Source of the DNA: Nannochloris sp. 'desiccata'
Lineage: Eukaryota; Chlorophyta; Trebouxiophyceae; Chlorellales; Chlorellaceae
Direction: 5' to 3'
DNA: 64,000 bases
Assembly: GCA_019044685.2 (NCBI GenBank)
Contig: JAGTXX020000009.1
Coordinates: 620,001 to 684,000, forward strand
Below, one piece after another: positions 40,841-50,962 of this stretch (within the stretch, counting starts at the first letter, position 1; each line of letters opens with the position of its first letter). The translations under genes were made by a program, and so were the position numbers. A model generated the notes under the pieces. That model was not told the DNA's origin and did not search any database. It saw only the letters and a program-made list of their open reading frames with translations.

Positions 40841-41968
40841 ATGCAGACCACCTTCCAGACCGCCCGCCCCCCCTTGGGAGCCTTCAAGGCCTCATCTATG
40901 CCTGCTGCTCGCCGCTCCACTGTGGTGGTCCGTGCTCAGAGCAACACCGATTTCGTAAAGGAAATGGGTAAGAACGCTGCCGTTTTCGCCGCAGGTCTCG
41001 CCTTGACCATGGTAAGTGAAGAAGATCGCTGGCTAATTTATTTTTTCCAAGAGTGTTGAATCACATGACTTTGTGAATTTTGCACGATCTTTGCAAGCTC
41101 TAGGCACCATAATATGCGCCATATCAAGTTTGATGATATAATTGTACCCATATACAGCCTCAGCATTTGGGTGTTCAGATCATCTTGCCTCCAAAATCCT
41201 TGTCATCTAACCCGCTACTTCTTTTTCTCCTCTTCTCCAGGCTCCTCCTGCTGAGGCCAAGGTCGCTGGTATGGCCACCAAGTTCGAGAAGAACCAGGCC
41301 TACCAGGCTGAGCTCCTTGCTTCCATCAAGGCTCGCACTGGCAAGGATACCGCTGTTTATGGGTCTCTCAAAGCCAGCCCCACCGACATCTCTGCCCCCG
41401 AGGTCAAGATTGCCCCATTAAAATTCCATGGTGGCATTGGAAAGACCAAGGTTGAGACCCCCGATTCTGTCCCTAAACCCAACCCAGCTGTCCCTGCTAC
41501 TGTGTCTCCCCCAAAGTTTGAGGCCCCTGCTGCCCCTGCTGCTCCTGCTGCAACTGCTGCAACTTCTTTCTCGTCCTACATGGCCCCCGTCGAGAAGGCT
41601 TCACCTGCTGCTGCCGCTTCACCTGCTGCTGCTGGTGGGGGTAGGTACTTCTTACTCTCTTTTATTGCTTGCTTCATTTATAATATTCTATAATCACCTA
41701 GTTTTCTAATGCTACTTTCTTCCCTCCAATTCTTCTTTATTACGCAGATAACAAGGGTCTCCTTGCTGTTGGTGGAATTGCCGTTGTGGGTGTTGCCGCT
41801 GCTGTTGCCTCCAACAGCAGCGGTGAAGGTGGCGACATGCAGGCTGCTTCTGCTGGGACTCCTGCTGCTGCTACTACCATTACTACTGGTTCCAGCGATG
41901 TCCCTGCTAATGTCGCCTCTGCTCGTGCTTGGATCGGTGCTTGGAAGAGAAAGCACGGAAAGGCATAA
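40841..41968 (+). CDS. Ala/Pro-rich plastid-targeted protein, 263 aa
   Basis: Not recognised. Three exons, 40841..41011, 41241..41640 and 41748..41968, phases 0 and 1. The N-terminus MQTTFQTARPPLGAFKASSM ... ARRSTVVVRAQS is a clear algal transit peptide. Codon choice is strongly biased (GCT/GCC, AAG), unlike its neighbours, suggesting high expression. Exon 2 has a charged helical block (ATKFEKNQAYQAELLASIK) and then Pro/Ala repeats (PAAPAAPAATAATS; SPAAAASPAAAGG). Exon 3 carries a likely membrane helix (GLLAVGGIAVVGVAAAVASN) and a conserved-looking RAWIGAWKRKHGKA end. An envelope or thylakoid membrane protein is inferred. Confidence 0.7.
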
Positions 41969-42496
41969 TTTTTTCTTTTTTGATTTTTAAAAAAAAATCA
42001 AACTTTTTGCTTTTACCGCACTTCCCTCTCTTTATCTAATCTTTCTTGCTCCCGACGACAAAATGAATTTTCCCAGCTGCTATTAATTCCTGACTCCTTT
42101 TAGAAAAACTTGCATCGTGTAAGAACCTGTTGTTACTTTAGTGGAGGGCTCAGCGCCAAGGGGAGGCACGCTGGGACAGCTGCTATCCACAGAGATGAGA
42201 TGATGAAAGCCATGCAGCCGATAATCAACAATGATCTTTCATTAATTAGCACTACTAGTTGCACAGGTTGTGTTAAGTTGTCTGGAACAAGCTTTTTATT
42301 GGATAATTGAAGCAGATTCCCCACATTTCCGCTTACGTTTTTTATAATTCACCTAGTATATCCACTAAAAGGTGCGTAAATCTACCCATTTTCATTTATA
42401 TTTTACCCCCAAAAACATCCACATTGTTCTATTTGGTAAAAAAGCTGCCCACTCACATAAAGATCGCTTCCATCTCTTTGGCTGTCGCAGGGAGAC
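41969..42496. other. Intergenic region / STN kinase 5' leader
   Basis: TGTAA at 42118-42122 probably ends the plastid-protein transcript. A good acceptor (GCTGTCGCAG at 42481-42490) lies 6 bases before the kinase ATG, so an upstream leader exon probably exists. One candidate (ATG ATG at 42200-42205, GTTAAG donor) would be in phase but has a weak donor. Confidence 0.45.
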
Positions 42497-44251
42497 ATGC
42501 AGCTTGGTGTTTCCGCAGAGCCCCGCCGGGGATCCTACATTGCACCAGAGCACATGTACTCTTCAATCCCGACAACTAGAAATGCAGGCCTGGCTTTACC
42601 TGTAAGACGCTCTAGCAGATTTCATCTTCACCGCCGCCAAGTGAAAACCAGTGCTTACACAAACGATATATCGGACATGCAATCTATGTTAAAATCCGCG
42701 TTATCAGACAGTAGTATATCGACAAATAGTTCAGCAACTGAGTTGGCTCAAGAATCGATAGAGATCATGCGACAAAGTGGCATCAATCTTGAAAATATTG
42801 GAACCACTCCCTCAATGACGGTCACTTCTACCACTGCAACAGCAACAGCAGCTGCCGCCCTTGCTGCACCATCAGCTCTACCAGGATTTGATATCAGTTC
42901 TATAGCTACCAGTCTACAGTCTATTGTAGATCAATTAGTGAGCTCAGCACCTTCAGTAATTCAGCCTTTCTTGGCGACAATTGGCAGTGACCTGGTAAGC
43001 TTTCTTGGTTTTCATCCTACCCTCCCTGGAGCCCTTAGACTCGGTGTATTCTATTACTTGGTCTTTGCTAGACCAAGCCCTGTAGGTGCTATTATTGATT
43101 TCTACTTCAGAATCCCTTTAGCTCGAATTATTAGAAAAAATTTCGACGCCGGTGATTTCACCTTGCGTGATAAGCTGGGAAGTGGCAATTATGGGCAAGT
43201 ATACCAAGGTTTATTAAACAAAAGCCGCTATGAACCTGATGTACTCAGCCGTGATCTAACTCCAGAACAAAAATCTCGTAGAGTTGTATTAAAGAAAACA
43301 AATTTAGATCGTAGTGGAATTCGTACAAACTTTCTTAAATCTGGTACCATGGCACGTGGTGCAGCTGAAACTGGTGCTGTAGAAGATTACATGTGTTCTC
43401 GCGTAGCAGGGTACCTGCAATGTAGACCGTTTGTTGCAGATTATCTTAGTGCTTTTATCGCAGACGATAGTAGCGGAGGCATTATTGCTGGTTCCCAGTG
43501 GTTAGTATGGAAATTTGAAAGCGATGCAACCTTGGCAGATGCATGTAATGGAAGCTTAGGCCCATTCCCAGGTTGTCTTGCACCTGCAGTACTAGGAGAA
43601 CGCCGCGCAGAAGCCTTGGAAGAAAGCGATCCTGAAAAACGAGATGCTGTAACTATCCAAAAGTTAATGATGAAGCTGTTAAAAGGAATTGAAGCGCTGC
43701 ATTCAATTGGAATCATCCATCGCGACGTTAAACCAGAGAATATTTTGATTACAGGTAAAGGGGATTTGAAATTATTGGACTTTGGTGCAGCATGTGATCT
43801 CTCTACAGGAATCAATTTCAACCCTCTCTATGGCTTATTAGATCCTCGATATAGCCCTCCTGAAGAGGTAGTGATGCCTAAAACCTTTCCTAGGCCACCT
43901 ATCCCTGCTTTAGCTGCTTTATTAGCTCCATTTGCATGGCAATACGGCCGTCCTGACTTATTCGATAGCTACTCAGCAGGTGTGGTACTTTTACAAATGG
44001 CGGTGCCGCAGTTACGTACGATCACCGGTCAACGAGGGCTTAATTCTGACTTGGCAGCGTGTGAATATGATTTGGCATTATGGAGAACGAAATCTGGTAA
44101 AGCGAGGCAGTGTAACTTCACCTTGTTGGATAGGAATGACGGTGCTGGATGGGATTTGGCATGTCGGTTGGTGAGGGAGCGGGGGGATTTGAATAGAGGA
44201 AGGCTTAGTGCGAAAGAAGCAATGCGGCATAGATATTTTAAGAGGGAATAA
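42497..44251 (+). CDS. STN7/STN8-type thylakoid protein kinase (STN8-like)
   Basis: Ser/Thr kinase that phosphorylates photosystem II core or light-harvesting proteins during acclimation. 584 residues from the ATG at 42497, which follows a splice acceptor. Residues 1-55 look like a transit peptide. After a variable region, a membrane segment (ALRLGVFYYLVFARPSP) leads to RKNFDAGDFTLRDKLGSGNYGQVYQG, the glycine loop. Further motifs: catalytic Lys in RRVVLKK, IIHRDVKPENILI, DFGAACDL, then NPLYGLLDPRYSPPEEVVMP and FAWQYGRPDLFDSYSAGVVLLQM, specific to the STN family. The lumenal side lacks the paired Cys typical of STN7, so STN8 or an STL-type member fits better. TGTAA at 44288. Confidence 0.9.
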   Translation: MQLGVSAEPRRGSYIAPEHMYSSIPTTRNAGLALPVRRSSRFHLHRRQVKTSAYTNDISDMQSMLKSALSDSSISTNSSATELAQESIEIMRQSGINLENIGTTPSMTVTSTTATATAAAALAAPSALPGFDISSIATSLQSIVDQLVSSAPSVIQPFLATIGSDLVSFLGFHPTLPGALRLGVFYYLVFARPSPVGAIIDFYFRIPLARIIRKNFDAGDFTLRDKLGSGNYGQVYQGLLNKSRYEPDVLSRDLTPEQKSRRVVLKKTNLDRSGIRTNFLKSGTMARGAAETGAVEDYMCSRVAGYLQCRPFVADYLSAFIADDSSGGIIAGSQWLVWKFESDATLADACNGSLGPFPGCLAPAVLGERRAEALEESDPEKRDAVTIQKLMMKLLKGIEALHSIGIIHRDVKPENILITGKGDLKLLDFGAACDLSTGINFNPLYGLLDPRYSPPEEVVMPKTFPRPPIPALAALLAPFAWQYGRPDLFDSYSAGVVLLQMAVPQLRTITGQRGLNSDLAACEYDLALWRTKSGKARQCNFTLLDRNDGAGWDLACRLVRERGDLNRGRLSAKEAMRHRYFKRE

Positions 44252-44445
44252 GTTTATTGATGTGCTGCTTATTTTATATTCTATTCTTGTAAAAAGTATT
44301 GCTTTACTTTGCTTGAGGCGCCGGCTGCGGCCCCAGTCAGCAAAAGCAAGCAGAGATCTTTGGAATTTATCATGAGATTGCTGCAAGGGTGATAATCGCA
44401 CATCAATTGTTATTTCTGCGAGGTGTTGATTGGAAGTAGCTAACT

Positions 44446-47400
44446 ATGGGGTGTACAAGGTGCTCGATAGCCCTCGTGCTCCTTCTCGTATTTTTAATTG
44501 ATTATTCACAGTGTTTAGTATATAATAGCTCATCCCCTAGCTGTAATTTTGCACACATGCCACCGAGTGATCCGATTCCATCTTGTTCAGCCAATGCATC
44601 AGCTACGCTAGATGAAGCAGTTGCTCGCGCTTGGGAATTCGCTCCTGTTGTGCGATTTCATTCACTTGAACAAACGCCTCTGCAAGTAAGTCTATATCGT
44701 CAATCTTTGGCATATGCAATACGATACAAGAACCGTAGCATACCATAGTAGTGCAATGGCATCGAAGGGTGGCGACAGCAGATGTCTGAACACGCTTCCC
44801 AATTTGCCATCTGTCCCCAATATCCCGCGGTTCCCAACTCAATTTTCATACGCCATCCTCTCTTTTTCTCTCGCACGCTCTTTCTCAACCTACAAATACC
44901 CTCACTACTCCATTCCTTACTATAGGATCCTAGCTATTGGTATAACAATAGGTAAGCAAATTTGTGTTTTGGACTTCCTTTTCTAAAACCGCCTTCCTGC
45001 CGGTGCCTCATGCCGTTCTTCTTTCCCCTTTGCAGTGAAATGTACCTCACCGACACGAAACCCGCTGGAAACTCTACCTTTGACTTTATGTTTGACGATA
45101 TGGAATCTTTCCTTCTCTTTAGCCCTAAATCCTACGTTACAGTCATCAATAACACCAAACTCACCCGAGACCAGATCGACTCAATTTACAAAGGCGCTCC
45201 CTTCGATGCAAACAATCATTCCACTGCTCGAGTTTCTTTCTCCGTCAAAGACTACGAAGGCAACTACTTTGTCTACAATTACAATTTATTCTACTCGTGG
45301 AATGGCTGTTCAAATCAAGCTATCTCTCTCAACATTGACGGTACACGAAATATCACAGATTATATCATGTGCCCTGTAGGGGTCCACGAGGGGGACTGGG
45401 AGCGGGTGAGCGTCCTGGTATGTAAATCAGATTGGAAGGTGAAGAGAATGGCATTTAGTCAACATTACTGGGCAGAGGAACGTGATTGTACGGTAGAAGG
45501 ACAGTGTCTTGTAGACCCAGAGACGGGGCATTATATGACCTTTGCTGGGCTCGATAGCCATGCTAACTACCCAGAACCAAGCGATTTAATGGTGAGCTTA
45601 TTAATGCCTCTGCTTTTTAATTATTACGCTTCGTTATTTTTACATAAAACTCAAATTAGATCTCTTAAAACTCATAAAACATCATCTATTTTTGTTGAAA
45701 ATTTTTCTAGGTATATGACTATGTCAACGGTAATTTCTCTGGTACCGTCGAATTAGAGAATCTAGGAGGCTTATTCATCGGAGATAGGAATAACCCCGAT
45801 CCTTATAGAAAATGGGTTCCTCGACCTGAGTTAATGCTCTATATACCCCCAGCAAGTGACTTTAACAGCACTTTGGATAGCGAAACCATGTGGGCCCTGT
45901 ACGCCGGAAATTGGGGTGCCCCATTACAGTTGCCTGCAGTCTCATTAGACTGCTTAAATGCAGAGCAAACTGAACGATTCCCTTGCCCCAAAGATAATGA
46001 ATCCACGCAACTCATTCTCCGTGTACTTAAACTCGTTTCTGGGCTGCCTATTGGAGTTAATCTAGGCGGTACAGGCGATACGTATACCGGGACTGCCAGC
46101 AGTAACAGTACTTTATTAGGCTATCCTGGCATTACAGGCCCTTTAAATCGTGGATATAGTGAAACATGGATTGCGAGACCGTTACCTATGATTCAAAATA
46201 AAAATGCACCCACGTTAATATGCCCTAAAGATACTGCAGAAGGGACGCCGTTGCCCAACGTAAATCCAAATGTTTTTGATGTGAGTGTATCTACCTTGAC
46301 TGATTATTTAATTGGGGTAGCTATTGGTGACGTGGTCTTTAGTGTGCTGTTGGTTCTGGTCATGGCATTGCCGACACTGCTTGATAAATCTGCAAAAGTG
46401 CAGAAAATGGTGGTTAAAAAGGCCCAGCTGTTGGCAGTGGAGGCGACTGGAGTGGCAAAAAAGGCGGCCACTGCTGCTGAGTATTTCTTACCTGGAACCG
46501 CTTCAAGCTCTGTTGAAGTGGAACAGCTACAGGAGAAAGTATCTGAAGAAAAGGCTGCTCTTGCCGCTGGTGGTATTGATGCTGTTGTTATAGAGAACGA
46601 GCAAGATGGAAATTCCGGGCGGGCGGTGGGAGCAACTACAGCTACTACAGCTGCTGCCGCAGCAGCAATGTCCCGTCCCCCTTCCCCTCCGTCTTCTATC
46701 AAATCTTCTGAAATACTTGACGTTCATGTAGAGCAAGGTGGTCGACAGAATGCACGTACTTTTGTGTGGTTTGTCCTAGGGTTGTGTCTCTTCATTGCGG
46801 GAATTATTCTTTCAATTTACGGCGTAGTAGCTACTTTGAATGATTCTGTTCTATCTACTGCGATTTCGAGATTGAACATAGGCTCAGTTGGAGAGACACT
46901 GAGGATTTTATTGATTGCAGGGCTGTCGCTGATTGGAGCTTTTGATATCATAGTGGTACGGGTTTTTACTTATTATTGATTTATTTCTTGTATTTTATTT
47001 TTCTCGACTCAACGAGAATAACTTCACCAGATACTTCCTTTTTCTATTCTTTTCTCCTTGTGTTCAACTATGCAGATTTTCTTATTGTTCTTCATGCGTC
47101 CAGAACGTTTCAATCTCGGTAGATTCTCAATCCGCAACTACCTTGGCGGGTACCGATGGCTCAACTCCCACGTCTTTGAGCTTTACGTCATCTCCCTCGG
47201 CATTGTTGTTCTAGCTCTGTGCATCTCCGTGTTCTTCTTTGCCTTGGGCTTCATGCTGACTATTATTCAAGTTGCTGTACGCTTGCTTTGCAAGGGAGTC
47301 ATGGGCATCACTGTCATGGGCCAGTCGCCTTTAGATGTGTGTATATCATTACCGATAATTGGGGTGGAAAGAATTTGTGGGTGGGAAGCAATGGTGGTGT

Positions 47401-47666
47401 GCTCGAATATGACGTCAATGAATGTGAGTTATTGAATACTTTGGCATAAATTTGCGTTACGTTTCATTTTTCTCAGTCCATTTTTTGTCCCCCTGCATTT
47501 TTTCTTTCTTCATTTTCTACAGGTTCGGTATGTGATGCTTGGATCGATGTTACTGATTTGGAGTCATATAGTGTGGGCGATTGTGCTTTCTGTATCGTTA
47601 GAGGTGCATAGGGGACATATGTTGATATTAAAACGCAGTGAAAGTAGCGCAATGAATGCGGAATAA
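44446..47666 (+). CDS. VPS62-domain multispan membrane protein
   Basis: Six exons: 44446..44685, 44926..44951 (26 bases), 45036..45591, 45711..46955, 47076..47423 and 47523..47666, all phase-consistent, giving 852 residues. A signal peptide (MGCTRCSIALVLLLVFLIDY) precedes a lumenal VPS62 domain: FAPVVRFHSLEQ, then DPSYWYNNSEMYL across the microexon, FYSWNGCSNQA, CPVGVHEGDWERVSVLV and FAGLDSHANYPEP. Several N-glycosylation sites occur. C-terminal to it are about five membrane helices (TDYLIGVAIGDVVFSVLLVL, FVWFVLGLCLFIAGIILSI, LRILLIAGLSLIGAF, YVISLGIVVLALCISVFFF, LGSMLLIWSHIVWAIVL). VPS62 proteins are linked to vacuolar sorting; the added helices make this one distinctive. Confidence 0.82.
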
Positions 47667-48059
47667 CAAAATCGAAAAATGAATTTTCTCAAAAAAGAAA
47701 GCTAATTCAGCAGTGGCGGGAGAGCCATTAGATATTATTCTCTTTGTTTTCAGTTATTATTTCTACCTTTTTCGTATTTCTTTGAGTCCGTAGTTTGATA
47801 TTAGAGCCCATTGTTTCTACGTCCTTTTTCATTACTTGTGTAAACTAGAGACGAGCAAAAACAACAGAACAGGCGGCGGCGGCACAGCTTCAAGCTGTGC
47901 TGAGATTGGCAGCATTATATAAAAAGGGCAAACCCCTGCAATAGCAGGAGGCAATTGTAATTTGCAAAGCTAATAAAAGTGATGTATACTGATCTGCTAC
48001 AGTGGTAATACGTTATAACGCGGAAATGTTCTATTAAATCGGATTATAATTTAGAAAAA
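47667..48059. other. Intergenic region, VPS62 gene / FIP1
   Basis: TGTAA at 47839-47843 for the upstream gene, GGCGGCGG at 47872-47879, and a 19-base near-perfect palindrome at 47882-47900. No exon seen. Confidence 0.5.
47882..47900. promoter_or_regulatory. Inverted repeat upstream of FIP1
   Basis: Arms GCACAGCTT and AAGCTGTGC flank a single C, directly after a GGCGGCGG run and 160 bases before the FIP1 ATG. It could be a dimer-binding site; too tight for a stable hairpin loop. Confidence 0.35.
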
Positions 48060-49553
48060 ATGGCTGACGAACAGGATGAACTCGCCGCCTTGTATGGCGA
48101 TGTTCAAGAAGCAGATCAAATAAATGCCACAGATGCAGCAAATATTAGCGGAGCACCCAGCTCAGCTGTTGCTGCTGCTGGAGAGGATGATGATTTCCTT
48201 TTTATGCAGCTTTATGGTGACCAACCTGCACCAGAGGAGCCTGCAGAGGCAAAAACATTTGATCCATACGCAGCTGCTCGAGAAGAAACTCCGAAAGGTG
48301 GGTTAACTTACCGAATAGTGTTCAAAAACAAGCAATCCATTATTCACATTTATTTAGTTTCCAATTGAATTATTTTGAAACATCTCTTATCAATTCTCTC
48401 TCCTATAGGCGGCCAACCGGAAATTCAACAGGATCAAGACCGAGATCAAGCTCCCGCAGCTGGAGATGATGCTGAACCAGAAGATAGCGACGACGATTTA
48501 ATGATCACACTTGATGAAAACGCCACTGCCTATGAACCTAGTCAAAGCAAATTCCTGTACGCGCGCCCTGGAGGCGATACTGGAGCTCCCGGTGCTGGTG
48601 CATCTGGAGCTGCTGTTGACGATGGAGCAGGTGCAACAGCAATTCCTGGCCTAGGTGGTTTTGGCACCCGCACTGCCATTGGTGGTATCCCACGTAGCGC
48701 TATCCCTGGTCTAGCACAATCTCTCCCTTCTTCGCAACCTTTGCCTGGATCATCAGCAGGTGCACAGCAGGATACTAACGATCCCTACCAGGGGCTCGAT
48801 ATACATCCGTCTGCTGGAGGCGGTGGTGCCGGTGGCATCCTTCAAAATGTCAGAATGGCACCTCCTCGAACAAAACTTCGAGTTGAAGATGCCGTCTTCC
48901 CTTCGCAATGGCGCCACGGGTTGCCTATGAAACTCCCCGGTCAAACTCGCGTCAGTCCTGAAGAATATCGAGAATTTCTTTCTTTAGGCCATGGTGAGAT
49001 TTACGACATTGAATTGGATTGGGTAGCAGAACCGCCATGGAGATACCCAGGAATCGACCCTGGCGATTTCTTTAATTACGGGATGAATGAGCAAACATGG
49101 AAAGAGTATCAAGATAGAGTGAAACGGTATAGAATTGAATATACAATGCAAAATCAAATCCAAACGGTAGATCAAGGACGAGGTGGTGGTGGGGGAGCAG
49201 GTATGGGAGGACCTCGCCCATTTGGAATGGTGGGGCTTGCTGGTGGAGAGGATGGTAATGGTATGGTAGGGGAAGATGGGGCTATGCAACAGGGACCACA
49301 AGGAGAAGCAATGGGCGCAGGTGCAGGTAATGATGTCGACGAGCAATATGCCAGTTTTGTCACTGCAGAGCGACCAGCACGGCCACATTGGGCTCGATTT
49401 GGTACTTCTGCGGAACACACAATTGTATTAACTGGCCAGGAACTTGAATTTGCATTGGACTTACCATCTACAGCAGGAGGAGGAGGAGCAGGTATGATGG
49501 ATATGTCCGTGTCGGGTGGACAACCACCGATGCCGCAACGTTTCTCTCAACAA

Positions 49554-49625
<72 letters not shown>

Positions 49626-50789
49626 TTTAGACCACCACCTCCAGGAGGTCCTCCTGGTGGATGGAGACCGCCACCTCCTGTTGCTGGTGGACCCCCTCTC
49701 CCGCCTCCATTCATGCAACAGCAAGGAGGACCAGGCGGCCACGGTGGCGGTAGCGGTAACATGGGAGGAGGAATGCCACCTCAAATGATGCCTCCAATGG
49801 GGTTACCTCCACCATTCTTAGGACCTGGAGGTATGGGTAATATGCCTATGGGTGGAGTACCAGGCTTACCACCGCCATTTATGATGGGCATGACCAATAC
49901 CAATATTAATCAGCAGCAGCAAGGTGGGGATGGCGGCGGTGGTAGTGGGCAAGGTGGGTATCAACCATCTCCCTCTTCACAACAACAACAACAGCAGCAA
50001 TATGAACCGTATCACCCAAATATGGACGATAGAATGAACAGTGGCGGCGGTGGTGGTGGCGGATTAGCTGTGGGTATGGAGTTTGATATGCATCCTACGA
50101 GCGGCCGTGATGGTGGTTTTGGAAAAGAGTATAGAGATTATAATGGGGGTGGTGGATATAGAGGACGGGGTCGCGGTGGCGGCCGTGGATTTGGTGGTCG
50201 CGGTAGAGGGGATGGTGGTGGGGGGTATCGAGATGGTTATGACGGGCCTCCTCCTTCATTCCGAGGTGGCCGTGGTGGTGGTGGTGGCCGATTTGGTGGT
50301 GGTGGTGGTGGTGGTCGATTTGGCGGAGGTGATTTTGATTACAGAGACATGAGAGGACCACCACCAGGTGGAGATAGATTTAATAGACATGGTCCACCAG
50401 GTGGTTGGGATACTAGAGAGATGCAGGATGGACCACCTCCGGCACAATTTTCTGGTGGCCCAGGAGGACCGTTCCCCGGTGGCCCAGTTGGTAATGATTC
50501 TAGAGGGTATGTTCGGCATCGATCTCGTTCTCCTGTGCGTGGTAGAGACCGGGAGAGTGATAGAGACAGGCATAGAGAACGAGGGTCTACTAGAGAAAGG
50601 GAAAGGGACCGCGATGGCGGTGAAAAAAAAGGTGGAGTCAGAGAAAGTGGTAGAGATAGCAGAAGCAGTAGAGAGAAAGAAAAGAGCAGTGGTGGTGGTG
50701 GCAGCAGTAAAAGTAGGAAGAGGAGTCGATCAAGGTCACCACGTGCTGGGCGTGATGAAAAGAAAGGTCGATCTTCTACAAGAAAATGA
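48060..50789 (+). CDS. FIP1: FIP1-type pre-mRNA polyadenylation factor
   Basis: CPSF subunit that tethers poly(A) polymerase. Two exons, 48060..48297 and 48409..50789 (phase 1), give 872 residues. The acidic N-terminus (DELAALYGDV; DSDDDLMITLDE) precedes the Fip1 domain: WRYPGIDPGDFFNYGMNEQTWKEYQDRVKRY. After that the protein is low complexity: a Gly-rich part, 26 consecutive Gln (49548-49625, including 22 pure CAG codons), Pro/Gly/Met-rich sequence, a second short Gln run, an RGG-type stretch (GRGRGGGRGFGGRGRG) and a C-terminal RS/RD-rich domain, like metazoan FIP1L1. It is much longer than yeast Fip1 because of these tracts. Confidence 0.92.
49557..49622 (+). repeat. (CAG)22 tract in FIP1
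   Basis: 22 uninterrupted CAG codons, flanked by three CAA and one CAA codons; 26 Gln in total. Pure CAG runs of this length are prone to length change. Confidence 0.95.
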
Positions 50790-50962
50790 ATAAAAATAAA
50801 TATAGCGAGTTGGCTGTTGACTGACTTTGACGCTCCTATTTTTTTCAAAATTATTTGTTTGCTTGTTAGTTTGTTTGTTTATTCAAACGCAATCAATTAA
50901 CAATAAAAGATAGCAAACGCATTGTCATTAGTTACTACTAGAATTAAAGAAAATTAAGAGCA

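Noticed and set aside
40543..40920. Minus-strand frame between DUF427 and the plastid protein
   Set aside because: It overlaps both start regions in unrelated frames and has no features.
42110..42310. Possible extra first exon of the STN kinase
   Set aside because: It would need a GTTAAG donor, unlike other donors here. Kept as a remark, not annotated.
49461..49784. Long frames over the CAG tract reading poly-Leu, poly-Cys or poly-Ser
   Set aside because: Any frame through a CAG repeat is open; the FIP1 frame has clear homology on both sides.
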